This document shows positions 1 to 5,376 of a DNA stretch of 14,976 nt, piece after piece. A program made the translations under genes and the position numbers. Under the pieces are notes generated by a model. That model did not search any database and was not told the DNA's origin. It worked only from the letters and a program-made list of their open reading frames with translations. Position 1 is the first letter of the stretch, and each line of letters begins with the position of its first letter. Source of the DNA: an uncultured Erysipelotrichaceae bacterium (GTDB lineage Bacteria > Bacillota_I > Bacilli_A > RF39 > UBA660). The DNA lies in the NCBI GenBank assembly GCA_902773365.1, contig CACYEG010000049.1, positions 1 through 14,976 on the forward strand. Direction: 5' to 3'.

Positions 1-210
1 CATTTCGAAAGCAATGATTTTATTATAGAAGTAACAGGAAAAGCGTTCTATACTTATATGGTAAGAAATATAGTTAGTATTTTACTTTTATATAACGATG
101 GAATAATAGATAAGGCACAAATGGAAAGCATGTTAATTAAAGGCCAAAAGGTAATTGAATATGCTCCAGCGCCAGCTTCGGGTTTATATTTAAAAGAAAT
201 TGAGTATTAA
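1..210 (+). CDS. truA: tRNA pseudouridine synthase A (TruA), C-terminal 69 residues
   Basis: The frame is open from base 1 to a TAA at 208-210, so the gene's 5' part lies left of the window. The residues GKAFYTYMVRNIVSIL match the conserved TruA segment G-x-x-F-x-Y-x-MVRN-I, and the end PAPASGLYLKEIEY matches the family's usual C-terminus (PA-x-GLYL-x-x-V/I-x-Y). TruA makes pseudouridine at positions 38-40 of the tRNA anticodon stem-loop. The catalytic Asp lies in the missing N-terminal part and cannot be checked. Its position directly before rplM-rpsI is the common order in Bacillota, which supports the call. The strong promoter after the stop means rplM need not depend on truA transcription, and I see no clear terminator between them. 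Confidence 0.9.
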   Translation, partial: HFESNDFIIEVTGKAFYTYMVRNIVSILLLYNDGIIDKAQMESMLIKGQKVIEYAPAPASGLYLKEIEY

Positions 211-233
211 ATACGAAATTATCTCGAAATTTG

Positions 234-262
234 TTGACATTTTGACACTGATAAAATATAAT
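234..262 (+). promoter_or_regulatory. sigma-A promoter of rplM-rpsI
   Basis: TTGACA at 234-239 and TATAAT at 257-262 are both perfect consensus hexamers with a 17-bp spacer. The expected start of transcription is near 269, giving a leader of about 74 nt before the rplM ATG at 343. This is the strongest promoter in the window, as expected for ribosomal protein genes. Confidence 0.92.
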
Positions 263-268
263 TTTATT

Positions 269-342
269 CGGTACATTTTATTTGGGAAGTGTTTTCGATG
301 TGGGAAGTTGATAACATGGAACAATTGAAAGGGAAAAAGAAT
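269..342 (+). promoter_or_regulatory. rplM 5' leader, possible regulatory RNA
   Basis: The leader is about 74 nt. TGGGAAGT occurs twice (283-290 and 301-308, 18 bp apart). A 6-bp stem with one G-U pair can form between 273-278 and 287-292, with GGG in the loop. L13 leaders that mediate autoregulation are described in Bacillota, but I cannot match this one to that model by eye. An in-frame GTG/ATG extension of rplM also runs through it (from 289), which is not expected to be translated. Confidence 0.3.
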
Positions 343-774
343 ATGAACACATTTATGCAAAAGAAAGAAGAAATATCTAGAAAATGGTATTTGATCGATG
401 CAGAAGGTGAGACACTAGGACGTCTTGCTACTAAAGCTGCAACAATTTTAAGAGGTAAACATAAAGTTACTTACACACCACATGTTGATTGTGGAGATTA
501 TGTAATAATCATTAATGCATCTAAAGTAAATTTAACTGGAAAGAAACTCGATGATAAGAAGTACTATAATCACAGCGGATTCCCAGGAGGATTAAGAGAA
601 AGAACAGCAAAAGAAATGATTACAAACTATCCAGAAGAAATGGTAGAAAGAGCTGTTAAAGGAATGCTTCCTCATGGACGTCTTGGTAGACAAATGGGTA
701 AGAAATTATTCGTCTATGGTGGTAGTGAATATGAACAAATAGCTCAAAAACCAGAAAAGATTGAAGTAAAGTAA
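343..774 (+). CDS. rplM: 50S ribosomal protein L13
   Basis: 143-residue protein matching L13 throughout: KWYLIDAEGETLGRLAT near residues 14-30, RGKHKVTYTPHVDCGD near 36-51, the central KLDDKKYYNHSG-PGG block and the GMLPHGRLGR segment. L13 is an early-assembly 23S rRNA binding protein of the large subunit. The frame is open upstream to a GTG at 289, but ATG 343 is chosen: it gives the family's usual length of about 142-145 residues and has AAAGGG at 329-333 as a ribosome binding site. The upstream residues do not resemble L13. It is transcribed from the consensus promoter at 234-262 and is followed 13 bp later by rpsI, the standard L13-S9 pair. Confidence 0.97.
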   Translation: MNTFMQKKEEISRKWYLIDAEGETLGRLATKAATILRGKHKVTYTPHVDCGDYVIIINASKVNLTGKKLDDKKYYNHSGFPGGLRERTAKEMITNYPEEMVERAVKGMLPHGRLGRQMGKKLFVYGGSEYEQIAQKPEKIEVK

Positions 775-787
775 GGGAGGCATTAGA

Positions 788-1201
788 ATGAAGAAGACTA
801 TAACTGCTACAGGTCGTAGAAAACAATCAGTTGCACAAATCAAAATGGTTTCAGGAACTGGTAAGATTACAGTAAACGGTGTAGATGTAAATGAATATAT
901 GCCTTTTGCTACTTTAGTAATGGATTTAAAACAACCTTTAGTTGTAACAAATAACGAAAACACATTCGATATTACAGTTGTTGCTAAAGGCGGCGGATTC
1001 TCTGGTCAAACTGGTGCAATAAGATTAGCTATTGCAAAAGGTTTACTTGAATATGACGCTGAAACTGATCAAACTAGAGATGATTCTTATCGCAAGATCC
1101 TTAAAGCTAATGGATTAATTACTAGAGATTCTAGAATTAAAGAACGTAAGAAACCAGGTCTTAAGAAAGCTCGTAGAGCACCACAATTCAGTAAGAGATA
1201 A
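788..1201 (+). CDS. rpsI: 30S ribosomal protein S9
   Basis: 137-residue S9. Diagnostic parts are the N-terminal ATGRRKQSVAQ, the central GGGFSGQTGAIRLAIAKGLL, and the very basic C-terminus KERKKPGLKKARRAPQFSKR, whose final Lys-Arg tail in S9 reaches the P-site tRNA in the 30S subunit. A strong ribosome binding site GGGAGG (775-780) lies 7 bp before the ATG. It is co-transcribed with rplM, and a rho-independent terminator starts 10 bp after its stop. Confidence 0.98.
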   Translation: MKKTITATGRRKQSVAQIKMVSGTGKITVNGVDVNEYMPFATLVMDLKQPLVVTNNENTFDITVVAKGGGFSGQTGAIRLAIAKGLLEYDAETDQTRDDSYRKILKANGLITRDSRIKERKKPGLKKARRAPQFSKR

Positions 1202-1210
1202 TATTTTGGA

Positions 1211-1235
1211 AAGTCCGTATTTACGGGCTTTTTTT
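1211..1235 (+). terminator. Rho-independent terminator after rpsI
   Basis: AAGTCCGT (1211-1218) pairs with ACGGGCTT (1223-1230), one G-U pair, across a 4-nt loop, then a run of seven T (1229-1235). It closes the rplM-rpsI operon. Confidence 0.92.
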
Positions 1236-1273
1236 GATGTCTAAATATAGAAAATATGCGCTTTTTAGAGGTC

Positions 1274-1311
1274 GTAGGCTACAGGTAGGCTACACGAACT
1301 TCGCAAACCCT
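1274..1311 (+). repeat. Tandem GTAGGCTAC element, copy A
   Basis: Two identical 9-bp units GTAGGCTAC lie at 1274-1282 and 1285-1293, start to start 11 bp. Each unit is a near-palindrome around a central base. The tract continues to CGCAAACCCT at 1302-1311. The same design recurs at 1993-2030 with about 27 of 38 positions identical. Copy A is about 100 bp before the phosphatase ATG. It could be a pair of protein-binding sites one helical turn apart or a piece of a dispersed intergenic repeat; the sequence alone does not decide. Confidence 0.6.
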
Positions 1312-1343
1312 TTATTTATCTCATGCTAGTAGAACCAGCCAGA

Positions 1344-1373
1344 TGAACAAATTAGCAATTCATGTGATATAAT
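1344..1373 (+). promoter_or_regulatory. Probable promoter of the histidine-phosphatase gene
   Basis: Extended -10 TGA-TATAAT (1365-1373) with a weak -35 TGAACA (1344-1349, 4 of 6) at an 18-bp spacer. The -10 ends 22 bp before the ATG at 1395, so the mRNA leader is very short. Confidence 0.65.
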
Positions 1374-1394
1374 TATATTGGATGGTGATTGCAC

Positions 1395-1943
1395 ATGGTA
1401 ATATATGTAGTAAGACATGGGCAAACAGATTTGAATTTAGAACGCAAAGCTCAAGGTAGAAATGGGCTACCATTAAATGAAGAGGGAATTAAACAAGCTA
1501 AGTTACTAAATAGAAAATTTGAAGAAGCAAATATTACTTTTAATTATATTTATTCTTCACCTCAGGAAAGAGCTGTTCAGACTGCAAAAATCAGCTCTGG
1601 AAGTGATAAAATTATAATTGATGAAAGATTAGATGTTTATGATTTGGGTAGCGCAGATGGATTACCATTATCAGAAATAAAAATGACTGGCACAGTTCCG
1701 GATATGAAAATATATTCTGGTGTTGAGGATCTAGAAGATTATAAAAAAAGAATATATAGTTTCATAGAAGATTTAATAAAAGATTATGGAAAAGCAAATT
1801 GTAATATCCTTATAGTTGGTCATAAAGATTCTAGTGGTATGTTAGATGCATATTTTAATGGATTTGAAATTAAAACAATATATGATGATTATTTAAAATT
1901 TGCTTCTTCAAATTGTGAATATAAAAAGTATATAATCAAATAA
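1395..1943 (+). CDS. Histidine phosphatase family protein (phosphoglycerate mutase-like)
   Basis: 182 residues of a complete histidine-phosphatase fold. The N-terminal RHG signature is at residues 7-9 (VVRHGQTDLN), with His8 the expected phospho-acceptor. A second phosphate-binding Arg is in SSPQERA (Arg59), and the late His is in IVGHKD (His143). In the usual L-x-E-x-x-x-G-x-x-EG segment, where many phosphatases carry the acid catalyst, the aligned Glu is Val81 (RLDVYDLGSADG), so substrate and activity are uncertain. ATG 1395 is preferred over an upstream TTG at 1389 because GGTGAT (1384-1389) sits 5 bp before it. It is a single-gene unit with its own promoter; no T-tract terminator follows. 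Family members act on phosphosugars, phosphoproteins or nucleotides; I cannot name the substrate. Confidence 0.85.
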   Translation: MVIYVVRHGQTDLNLERKAQGRNGLPLNEEGIKQAKLLNRKFEEANITFNYIYSSPQERAVQTAKISSGSDKIIIDERLDVYDLGSADGLPLSEIKMTGTVPDMKIYSGVEDLEDYKKRIYSFIEDLIKDYGKANCNILIVGHKDSSGMLDAYFNGFEIKTIYDDYLKFASSNCEYKKYIIK

Positions 1944-1992
1944 ATTGTAAAAAATTACTTAGATACTACTAAGAACGTATAAGACCTGTTAT

Positions 1993-2030
1993 GTAAACTA
2001 CACGTAGGCTACAAAAGCCCCACAAACCTA
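1993..2030 (+). repeat. Tandem GTAGGCTAC element, copy B
   Basis: GTAAACTAC (1993-2001) and GTAGGCTAC (2004-2012) repeat the 11-bp spaced arrangement of copy A, and CACAAACCT (2021-2029) aligns with its CGCAAACCC. It ends just before the -10 of the ASCH gene, overlapping where a -35 would be. The first unit is diverged from copy A at two bases. Confidence 0.6.
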
Positions 2031-2034
2031 ATAG

Positions 2035-2040
2035 TATAAT
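2035..2040 (+). promoter_or_regulatory. -10 hexamer before the ASCH gene
   Basis: Perfect TATAAT at 2035-2040, 17 bp before the ATG at 2058. No -35 hexamer is seen at 16-18 bp; that place is taken by the tail of repeat copy B. The promoter may be weak or activator-dependent, or the TATAAT may be chance in AT-rich DNA. Confidence 0.45.
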
Positions 2041-2057
2041 GGAATGGAAGTGATTTG

Positions 2058-2459
2058 ATGAAAGTTTTGACTATTCACCAGCCATGGGCAACACTGATTG
2101 CTGAAGGACTAAAAGAATATGAATTCAGAACGTGGAATACTAAGTATAGAGGTGATTTACTAATACATGCTGGTAAAGGTATTGATAAAGAAGCAATGAA
2201 AAGATTTAGTGATTATAACCTTGAATATCCAACTGGATGCATAATTGCTAAAGCTATATTAACCGATTCAATATATGTTGACGATGATTTTATAAAAAAG
2301 ATAGTGACTAAAAATTCTTTAGTATATAGAGGCATAATTAATAAAGGTTCATGGGATGGATACGGATTTAAACTTGAAAATGTTGAGAAAATAGATCCAA
2401 TATTTATTAACGGTAAACTTGGCCTATGGGATTATGATTATACTGAATGTAATAAATAA
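2058..2459 (+). CDS. ASCH domain-containing protein
   Basis: 133 residues forming a single ASCH domain (a PUA-like beta-barrel that binds RNA or nucleotides). The diagnostic start is LTIHQPWATLIAEGLKEYEF, followed by RTW and YRGDLLIHAGKG. The N-terminal Q-P-W-A, G-x-K and E-x-R-T-W residues are the ASCH signature, and the C-terminal GKLGLWDY is also typical. Related small ASCH proteins include the YqfB-type N4-acetylcytidine amidohydrolases, but this one is longer and I cannot assign that reaction. ATG 2058 is used rather than TTG 2055; GGAAGTGAT at 2046-2054 is the ribosome binding site. It is not overlapped by its neighbours and the next gene has its own promoter. Confidence 0.9.
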   Translation: MKVLTIHQPWATLIAEGLKEYEFRTWNTKYRGDLLIHAGKGIDKEAMKRFSDYNLEYPTGCIIAKAILTDSIYVDDDFIKKIVTKNSLVYRGIINKGSWDGYGFKLENVEKIDPIFINGKLGLWDYDYTECNK

Positions 2460-2460
2460 T

Positions 2461-2489
2461 TTGACATTAATTAATTATTAATTTAAAAT
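2461..2489 (+). promoter_or_regulatory. Sigma-A promoter of the CBU_0592-like/HTH pair
   Basis: TTGACA (2461-2466, consensus) and TAAAAT (2484-2489, 5 of 6) with a 17-bp spacer. It begins 2 bp after the ASCH stop codon at 2457-2459. The start of transcription is expected near 2496, about 18 nt before the ATG at 2514. Confidence 0.85.
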
Positions 2490-2513
2490 TATTTTGACTT
2501 AGGAAGTGATAAG

Positions 2514-2780
2514 ATGTTTTTTGATATAATGGGTTGGATAGGTATGTGTCTAGTTTTAGTCGCTTATGCCTTATTATCAACAAATAAAATTAAAAATGGG
2601 TTCTTATACCAAATGTTAAACCTTTTAGCAGGATTGTTCATGGCCATAGGACTTTTTCCTAAAAAAGCATGGTTTTCATTCACTTTGCAAATTATTTGGG
2701 CTACAGTTGCCATAGTAGCTATTGCAAAAATTTTAATTTCTAGAAAAGGGAAAAGCAACAATGAATCCAGAAAAAATTAG
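2514..2780 (+). CDS. Small CBU_0592-like integral membrane protein
   Basis: 88 residues with three predicted membrane segments (about residues 5-22, 32-48 and 54-73) and a basic cytoplasmic tail (SRKGKSNNESRKN). The pattern GWIGMCLVLVAYALLS, then YQMLNLLAG, then KKAWFSFTLQIIW matches the CBU_0592-like membrane family, in which the Tyr, the N-L-x-G and the late Trp are conserved. No biochemical function is known for the family. AGGAAGTG at 2501-2508 is a good ribosome binding site. The last 20 bp overlap the start of the next gene in another frame, so the two are translated from one mRNA and possibly act together. Confidence 0.82.
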   Translation: MFFDIMGWIGMCLVLVAYALLSTNKIKNGFLYQMLNLLAGLFMAIGLFPKKAWFSFTLQIIWATVAIVAIAKILISRKGKSNNESRKN

Positions 2781-3450
2781 CAAAATAATTAAAGAAATCA
2801 GATTAAAATCTGGTATGACACAAAAGGAATTTGCTGATAAGTACAACGTTACATACCAAGCTGTTAGCAAATGGGAAAATGCAAAAAACTTACCAGATGT
2901 ATCAATTCTTAAGGAAATATGTCAGGATTTTAATTTGGATATAAATGAACTATTAGGTAATGAGATAAACAAGAAAAAAAGTAAAGGACGATATTTGGCA
3001 GTTATTGGATTTGCAATAGTGATAATTCTATTGATAGCCGTTTTTGTTATAATGAGTCATAATAAAGATTTTGAATTCAAGACTCTAAGCACTAGTTGCG
3101 ATAATTTTACGGTCTCTGGTACAATTTCATATAGTGATAAAAAATCAGCTATATATATATCTAATGTCACATACTGTGGTGGAGATGACGAAACCGAGTA
3201 TGATCAAATAGAATGTACATTGTATGAAAAAGACGGTGACATTATCTCGAAAATTAGCTCATTTAAAGAAAATAGAAAAAAAATGAAGATAGAAGAATTT
3301 TTAAAAAATGTGAATTTTACAATCGATAACTATAAAAGTGTTTGTAAAAAATACGATAATGAAAGTTTGTTTTTAAGCATTAAAGCAACTGTTGCAGGAA
3401 AAGCAACTAACTATGATATACCACTAGCACTTAATGATGAATGTAATTAA
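2761..3450 (+). CDS. Membrane-anchored XRE-family regulator with extracytoplasmic domain
   Basis: 229 residues. Residues 7-66 are an XRE/Cro-CI helix-turn-helix: IIKEIRLKSGMTQKEFADKY then VTYQAVSKWENAKNLPD and the C-terminal LDINELLG. A basic stretch KKKSKGR precedes one membrane helix at about 78-98. Residues 100-229 are outside the membrane and carry five Cys (113, 139, 152, 195, 228). The extracellular part matches no family I recognise. The layout is that of a one-component membrane sensor: DNA-binding domain inside, sensor outside. It overlaps the preceding small membrane protein gene by 20 bp; AAAGGG at 2745-2750 serves as ribosome binding site. Signal and DNA targets are unknown. A second protein with the same layout but an unrelated sensor is at 12736-13899. 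Confidence 0.85.
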   Translation: MNPEKISKIIKEIRLKSGMTQKEFADKYNVTYQAVSKWENAKNLPDVSILKEICQDFNLDINELLGNEINKKKSKGRYLAVIGFAIVIILLIAVFVIMSHNKDFEFKTLSTSCDNFTVSGTISYSDKKSAIYISNVTYCGGDDETEYDQIECTLYEKDGDIISKISSFKENRKKMKIEEFLKNVNFTIDNYKSVCKKYDNESLFLSIKATVAGKATNYDIPLALNDECN

Positions 3451-3472
3451 CTCAACCGATAGTTTAGTGTAA

Positions 3473-3510
3473 AAAGTCATATTATCATTTATAATGTTTA
3501 CAATGACTTT
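3473..3510 (+). promoter_or_regulatory. Inverted repeat around the -10 of the thioredoxin-like gene
   Basis: AAAGTCAT (3473-3480) and ATGACTTT (3503-3510) are perfect 8-bp inverted arms with a 22-bp centre. A second nested pair is ATTAT (3481-3485) and ATAAT (3491-3495). A perfect -10 TATAAT lies inside at 3490-3495, with no good -35. The right arm abuts the ribosome binding site GGAGGAG (3511-3517). This could be an operator for a dimeric repressor or an mRNA hairpin that hides the binding site. No T tract follows, so it is not a terminator. Confidence 0.5.
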
Positions 3511-3522
3511 GGAGGAGAATAT

Positions 3523-3984
3523 ATGAAAAAAAGAATTGTTATAATATTGCTTTTTATAATTACTCTTGTTTTAGCTGCTTTTGTTATCCTTAAAAAAAAT
3601 ACAAACAAGATCGATTTATCCAGTAAATATTATGGGTCTGGCGAATTTATAGAAGCTACTAGCGAAGATCTTTTAGAAAAAAAAGAAGAAAACTATGTGC
3701 TCTTTGTATATAATAATTATTGTATATTTAAAGTACCTTGTGATGAAATATTTCTATCGTATATGAAAAAAAATAAAGTTGACTTTCTTTCTATGACTTT
3801 TGAGGAATTTAAGAAAACTTCCTTTTATGATGAGGTATCTTATGCCCCAACGGTCTTAGTTATCAAAAAAAATAATATTGTTGCACACTTGGATGCTGAA
3901 AAGGATGAAGATGCAATAAGGTATCAAAATGTAGATGAATTTTCTAAATGGATTAATAAATATATAAATAGAGTTGTTGAATAA
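3523..3984 (+). CDS. Membrane-anchored thioredoxin-like protein with CX5C motif
   Basis: 153 residues. Residues 1-5 are MKKRI and about 5-23 are a hydrophobic signal anchor; no lipobox Cys is present. The rest fits a thioredoxin fold: a beta strand ENYVLFVYNNY runs into Cys67-IFKVP-Cys73, a helix follows, and SYAPT near 107-110 looks like the cis-Pro loop, followed by paired strands (VLVIKKNNIVAHLDA) and a C-terminal helix. The two Cys are five residues apart rather than the two of thioredoxin. The sequence resembles thioredoxin-like proteins described as bacteriocin transport accessory proteins, but no bacteriocin gene is here. The likely site of action is the outer face of the membrane. The ribosome binding site GGAGGAG is strong; a terminator overlaps the 3' end. 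Confidence 0.7.
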   Translation: MKKRIVIILLFIITLVLAAFVILKKNTNKIDLSSKYYGSGEFIEATSEDLLEKKEENYVLFVYNNYCIFKVPCDEIFLSYMKKNKVDFLSMTFEEFKKTSFYDEVSYAPTVLVIKKNNIVAHLDAEKDEDAIRYQNVDEFSKWINKYINRVVE

Positions 3985-3997
3985 GTCTCTATTTTTT
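3966..3997 (+). terminator. Terminator overlapping the end of the thioredoxin-like gene
   Basis: AAATAGAG (3966-3973) pairs perfectly with CTCTATTT (3987-3994) across a 13-nt loop, followed by T to 3997. The left arm is inside the coding sequence. The stem is AT-rich and the loop long, so efficiency is uncertain. Confidence 0.65.
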
Positions 3998-4008
3998 ATT
4001 TTGGATAG

Positions 4009-4037
4009 TTGAAAAAAAATATTAAATAATATAGAAT
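4009..4037 (+). promoter_or_regulatory. Promoter of tilS-ftsH
   Basis: TTGAAA (4009-4014, 5 of 6) and TAGAAT (4032-4037, 5 of 6) with a 17-bp spacer, 24 bp before the tilS ATG. Confidence 0.7.
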
Positions 4038-4061
4038 AAGAAAACAACGGGAGCAAGTTTG

Positions 4062-5372
4062 ATGAAGAAAACATTAGAATTTTTAAAATCTCTTAATATA
4101 AGTTCCACCGACTATATAATAGTCGGTTGTTCTAGTGGACCAGACTCAATGTGCTTATTAAATTTATTATATGAGAATGATTATAAAGTTATATGTGCTC
4201 ACGTTAATCACAATATAAGAAAAGAAAGTAAAGATGAATATGATTATCTTAAAAACTTTTGCAATGAAAGAAAAATAATTTTTGAAGGACTAGAACTAAA
4301 AAAAGAAATAAAAGGAAACGAATACTACTATAGAAAAAAGAGATATTCTTTTTATAAAAAGCTTGCAGACAAATATCAAACGAAATATATTGCAACTGCA
4401 CATCATGCAGATGACTTAATGGAGACCATTCTTATGAGAATATCTAGAGGATCGAATCTTAAAGGTTATGTTGGGTTTTCGAAAGTTTTTAATGAAAAAG
4501 GTTATTTAATGATTAAACCATTAATTTTTTATACCAAAGATGAAATATTGGATTATCTTACAAATAAGAAAATTAAATATTTTATTGATTCTACAAATGA
4601 TAGTGATAACTATACAAGAAATAGATATAGACATAATATAATACCGTTTTTAAAAAAAGAATATCCATTTATACACAAAAAATATTTGCAATTTTCCAAT
4701 GAATTAGAAAAAGCTAATAGATATATTAATGGTGTAGTGGAAAGCGAAATGAAAAAAAATTTTGTTGAAAACTTTATTGATTTAAACAAGTTTTCTTTTT
4801 TAGAAGACTATATCAAAGAATGTGAACTGGAACGAATTTTTTCACAATTATACGGTGATGATATAGATTTATTATCAAAAAAAGTTGTTAATAATGTTTT
4901 GATGCAATTAAAAACCAATAGAAACTTTACTATTTATTTACCAAAAGGATATGAAATCAAAAGAGAGTATGAAAAGTTAATAATCGAAAAAAGGCAACTC
5001 AGCAAAGAATATAGAACTGTTTTGAAAGACTATAACATTATAGATAATAAGCATATAATCGAAAAAACAAATGATACATTAAATAATAGTAATTATTTAA
5101 TCAAATTAAACTCTCTGGATATTGCATTACCTCTATATATAAGAAGTAGAAAAGACGGAGACAAAATGCAAGTAAAAAATATGCAAGGTCAACAAAAAAT
5201 AAAACAAATTTTTATTGATAAAAAGATTCCACCTAATGAAAGAAAACGTTATCCAATAGTGGTCGATGCAAATGATACTATACTTTGGGTACCAGGAATA
5301 AAGAAAAGTAAATTTGATAATGACAATGGAAAAAAATATGATATAATACTAAAGTACATACGAAAGGAATGA
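4062..5372 (+). CDS. tilS: tRNA(Ile)-lysidine synthetase
   Basis: 436 residues, within the usual range of bacterial TilS. It uses ATP and lysine to convert C34 of the AUA-reading tRNA-Ile (CAU anticodon) to lysidine, an essential step. Visible features: PP-loop SSGPDS at 24-29 (ATP binding), AHVNHNIRKES at 46-56, ATAHHADDLMETILMRISRG at 111-130, and DSTNDSDNYTRNRYRHNIIP near 176-195. The C-terminal tRNA-binding domain holds RSRKDGDKM and KIPPNERKRYPIV. ATG 4062 is preferred over TTG 4059 and has GGGAG at 4049-4053 as ribosome binding site. ftsH begins 4 bp after the stop, with its ribosome binding site inside tilS. In Bacillus an hpt gene usually sits between tilS and ftsH; it is absent here. 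Confidence 0.96.
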   Translation: MKKTLEFLKSLNISSTDYIIVGCSSGPDSMCLLNLLYENDYKVICAHVNHNIRKESKDEYDYLKNFCNERKIIFEGLELKKEIKGNEYYYRKKRYSFYKKLADKYQTKYIATAHHADDLMETILMRISRGSNLKGYVGFSKVFNEKGYLMIKPLIFYTKDEILDYLTNKKIKYFIDSTNDSDNYTRNRYRHNIIPFLKKEYPFIHKKYLQFSNELEKANRYINGVVESEMKKNFVENFIDLNKFSFLEDYIKECELERIFSQLYGDDIDLLSKKVVNNVLMQLKTNRNFTIYLPKGYEIKREYEKLIIEKRQLSKEYRTVLKDYNIIDNKHIIEKTNDTLNNSNYLIKLNSLDIALPLYIRSRKDGDKMQVKNMQGQQKIKQIFIDKKIPPNERKRYPIVVDANDTILWVPGIKKSKFDNDNGKKYDIILKYIRKE

Positions 5373-5376
5373 TTAT

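Noticed and set aside
289..342. Upstream GTG/ATG starts that would lengthen L13 by 18 residues
   Set aside because: The extra residues do not match L13, while ATG 343 has a good ribosome binding site and gives the usual length.
1237..1329. 30-codon open frame starting ATG after the rpsI terminator, running through repeat copy A
   Set aside because: No ribosome binding site; the ATG follows the terminator T tract and the frame only exists because of the repeat. The matching frame at copy B has no start codon.
1958..1973. CTTAG/CTAAG stem-loop after the phosphatase gene as a terminator
   Set aside because: Only five pairs, AT-rich, and no T run follows, so it is unlikely to stop transcription.
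1274..2030. The GTAGGCTAC elements as integron attC sites or a CRISPR array
   Set aside because: There is no integrase, no GTTRRRY/RYYYAAC core pair, no regular spacer series and only two copies separated by a whole gene.
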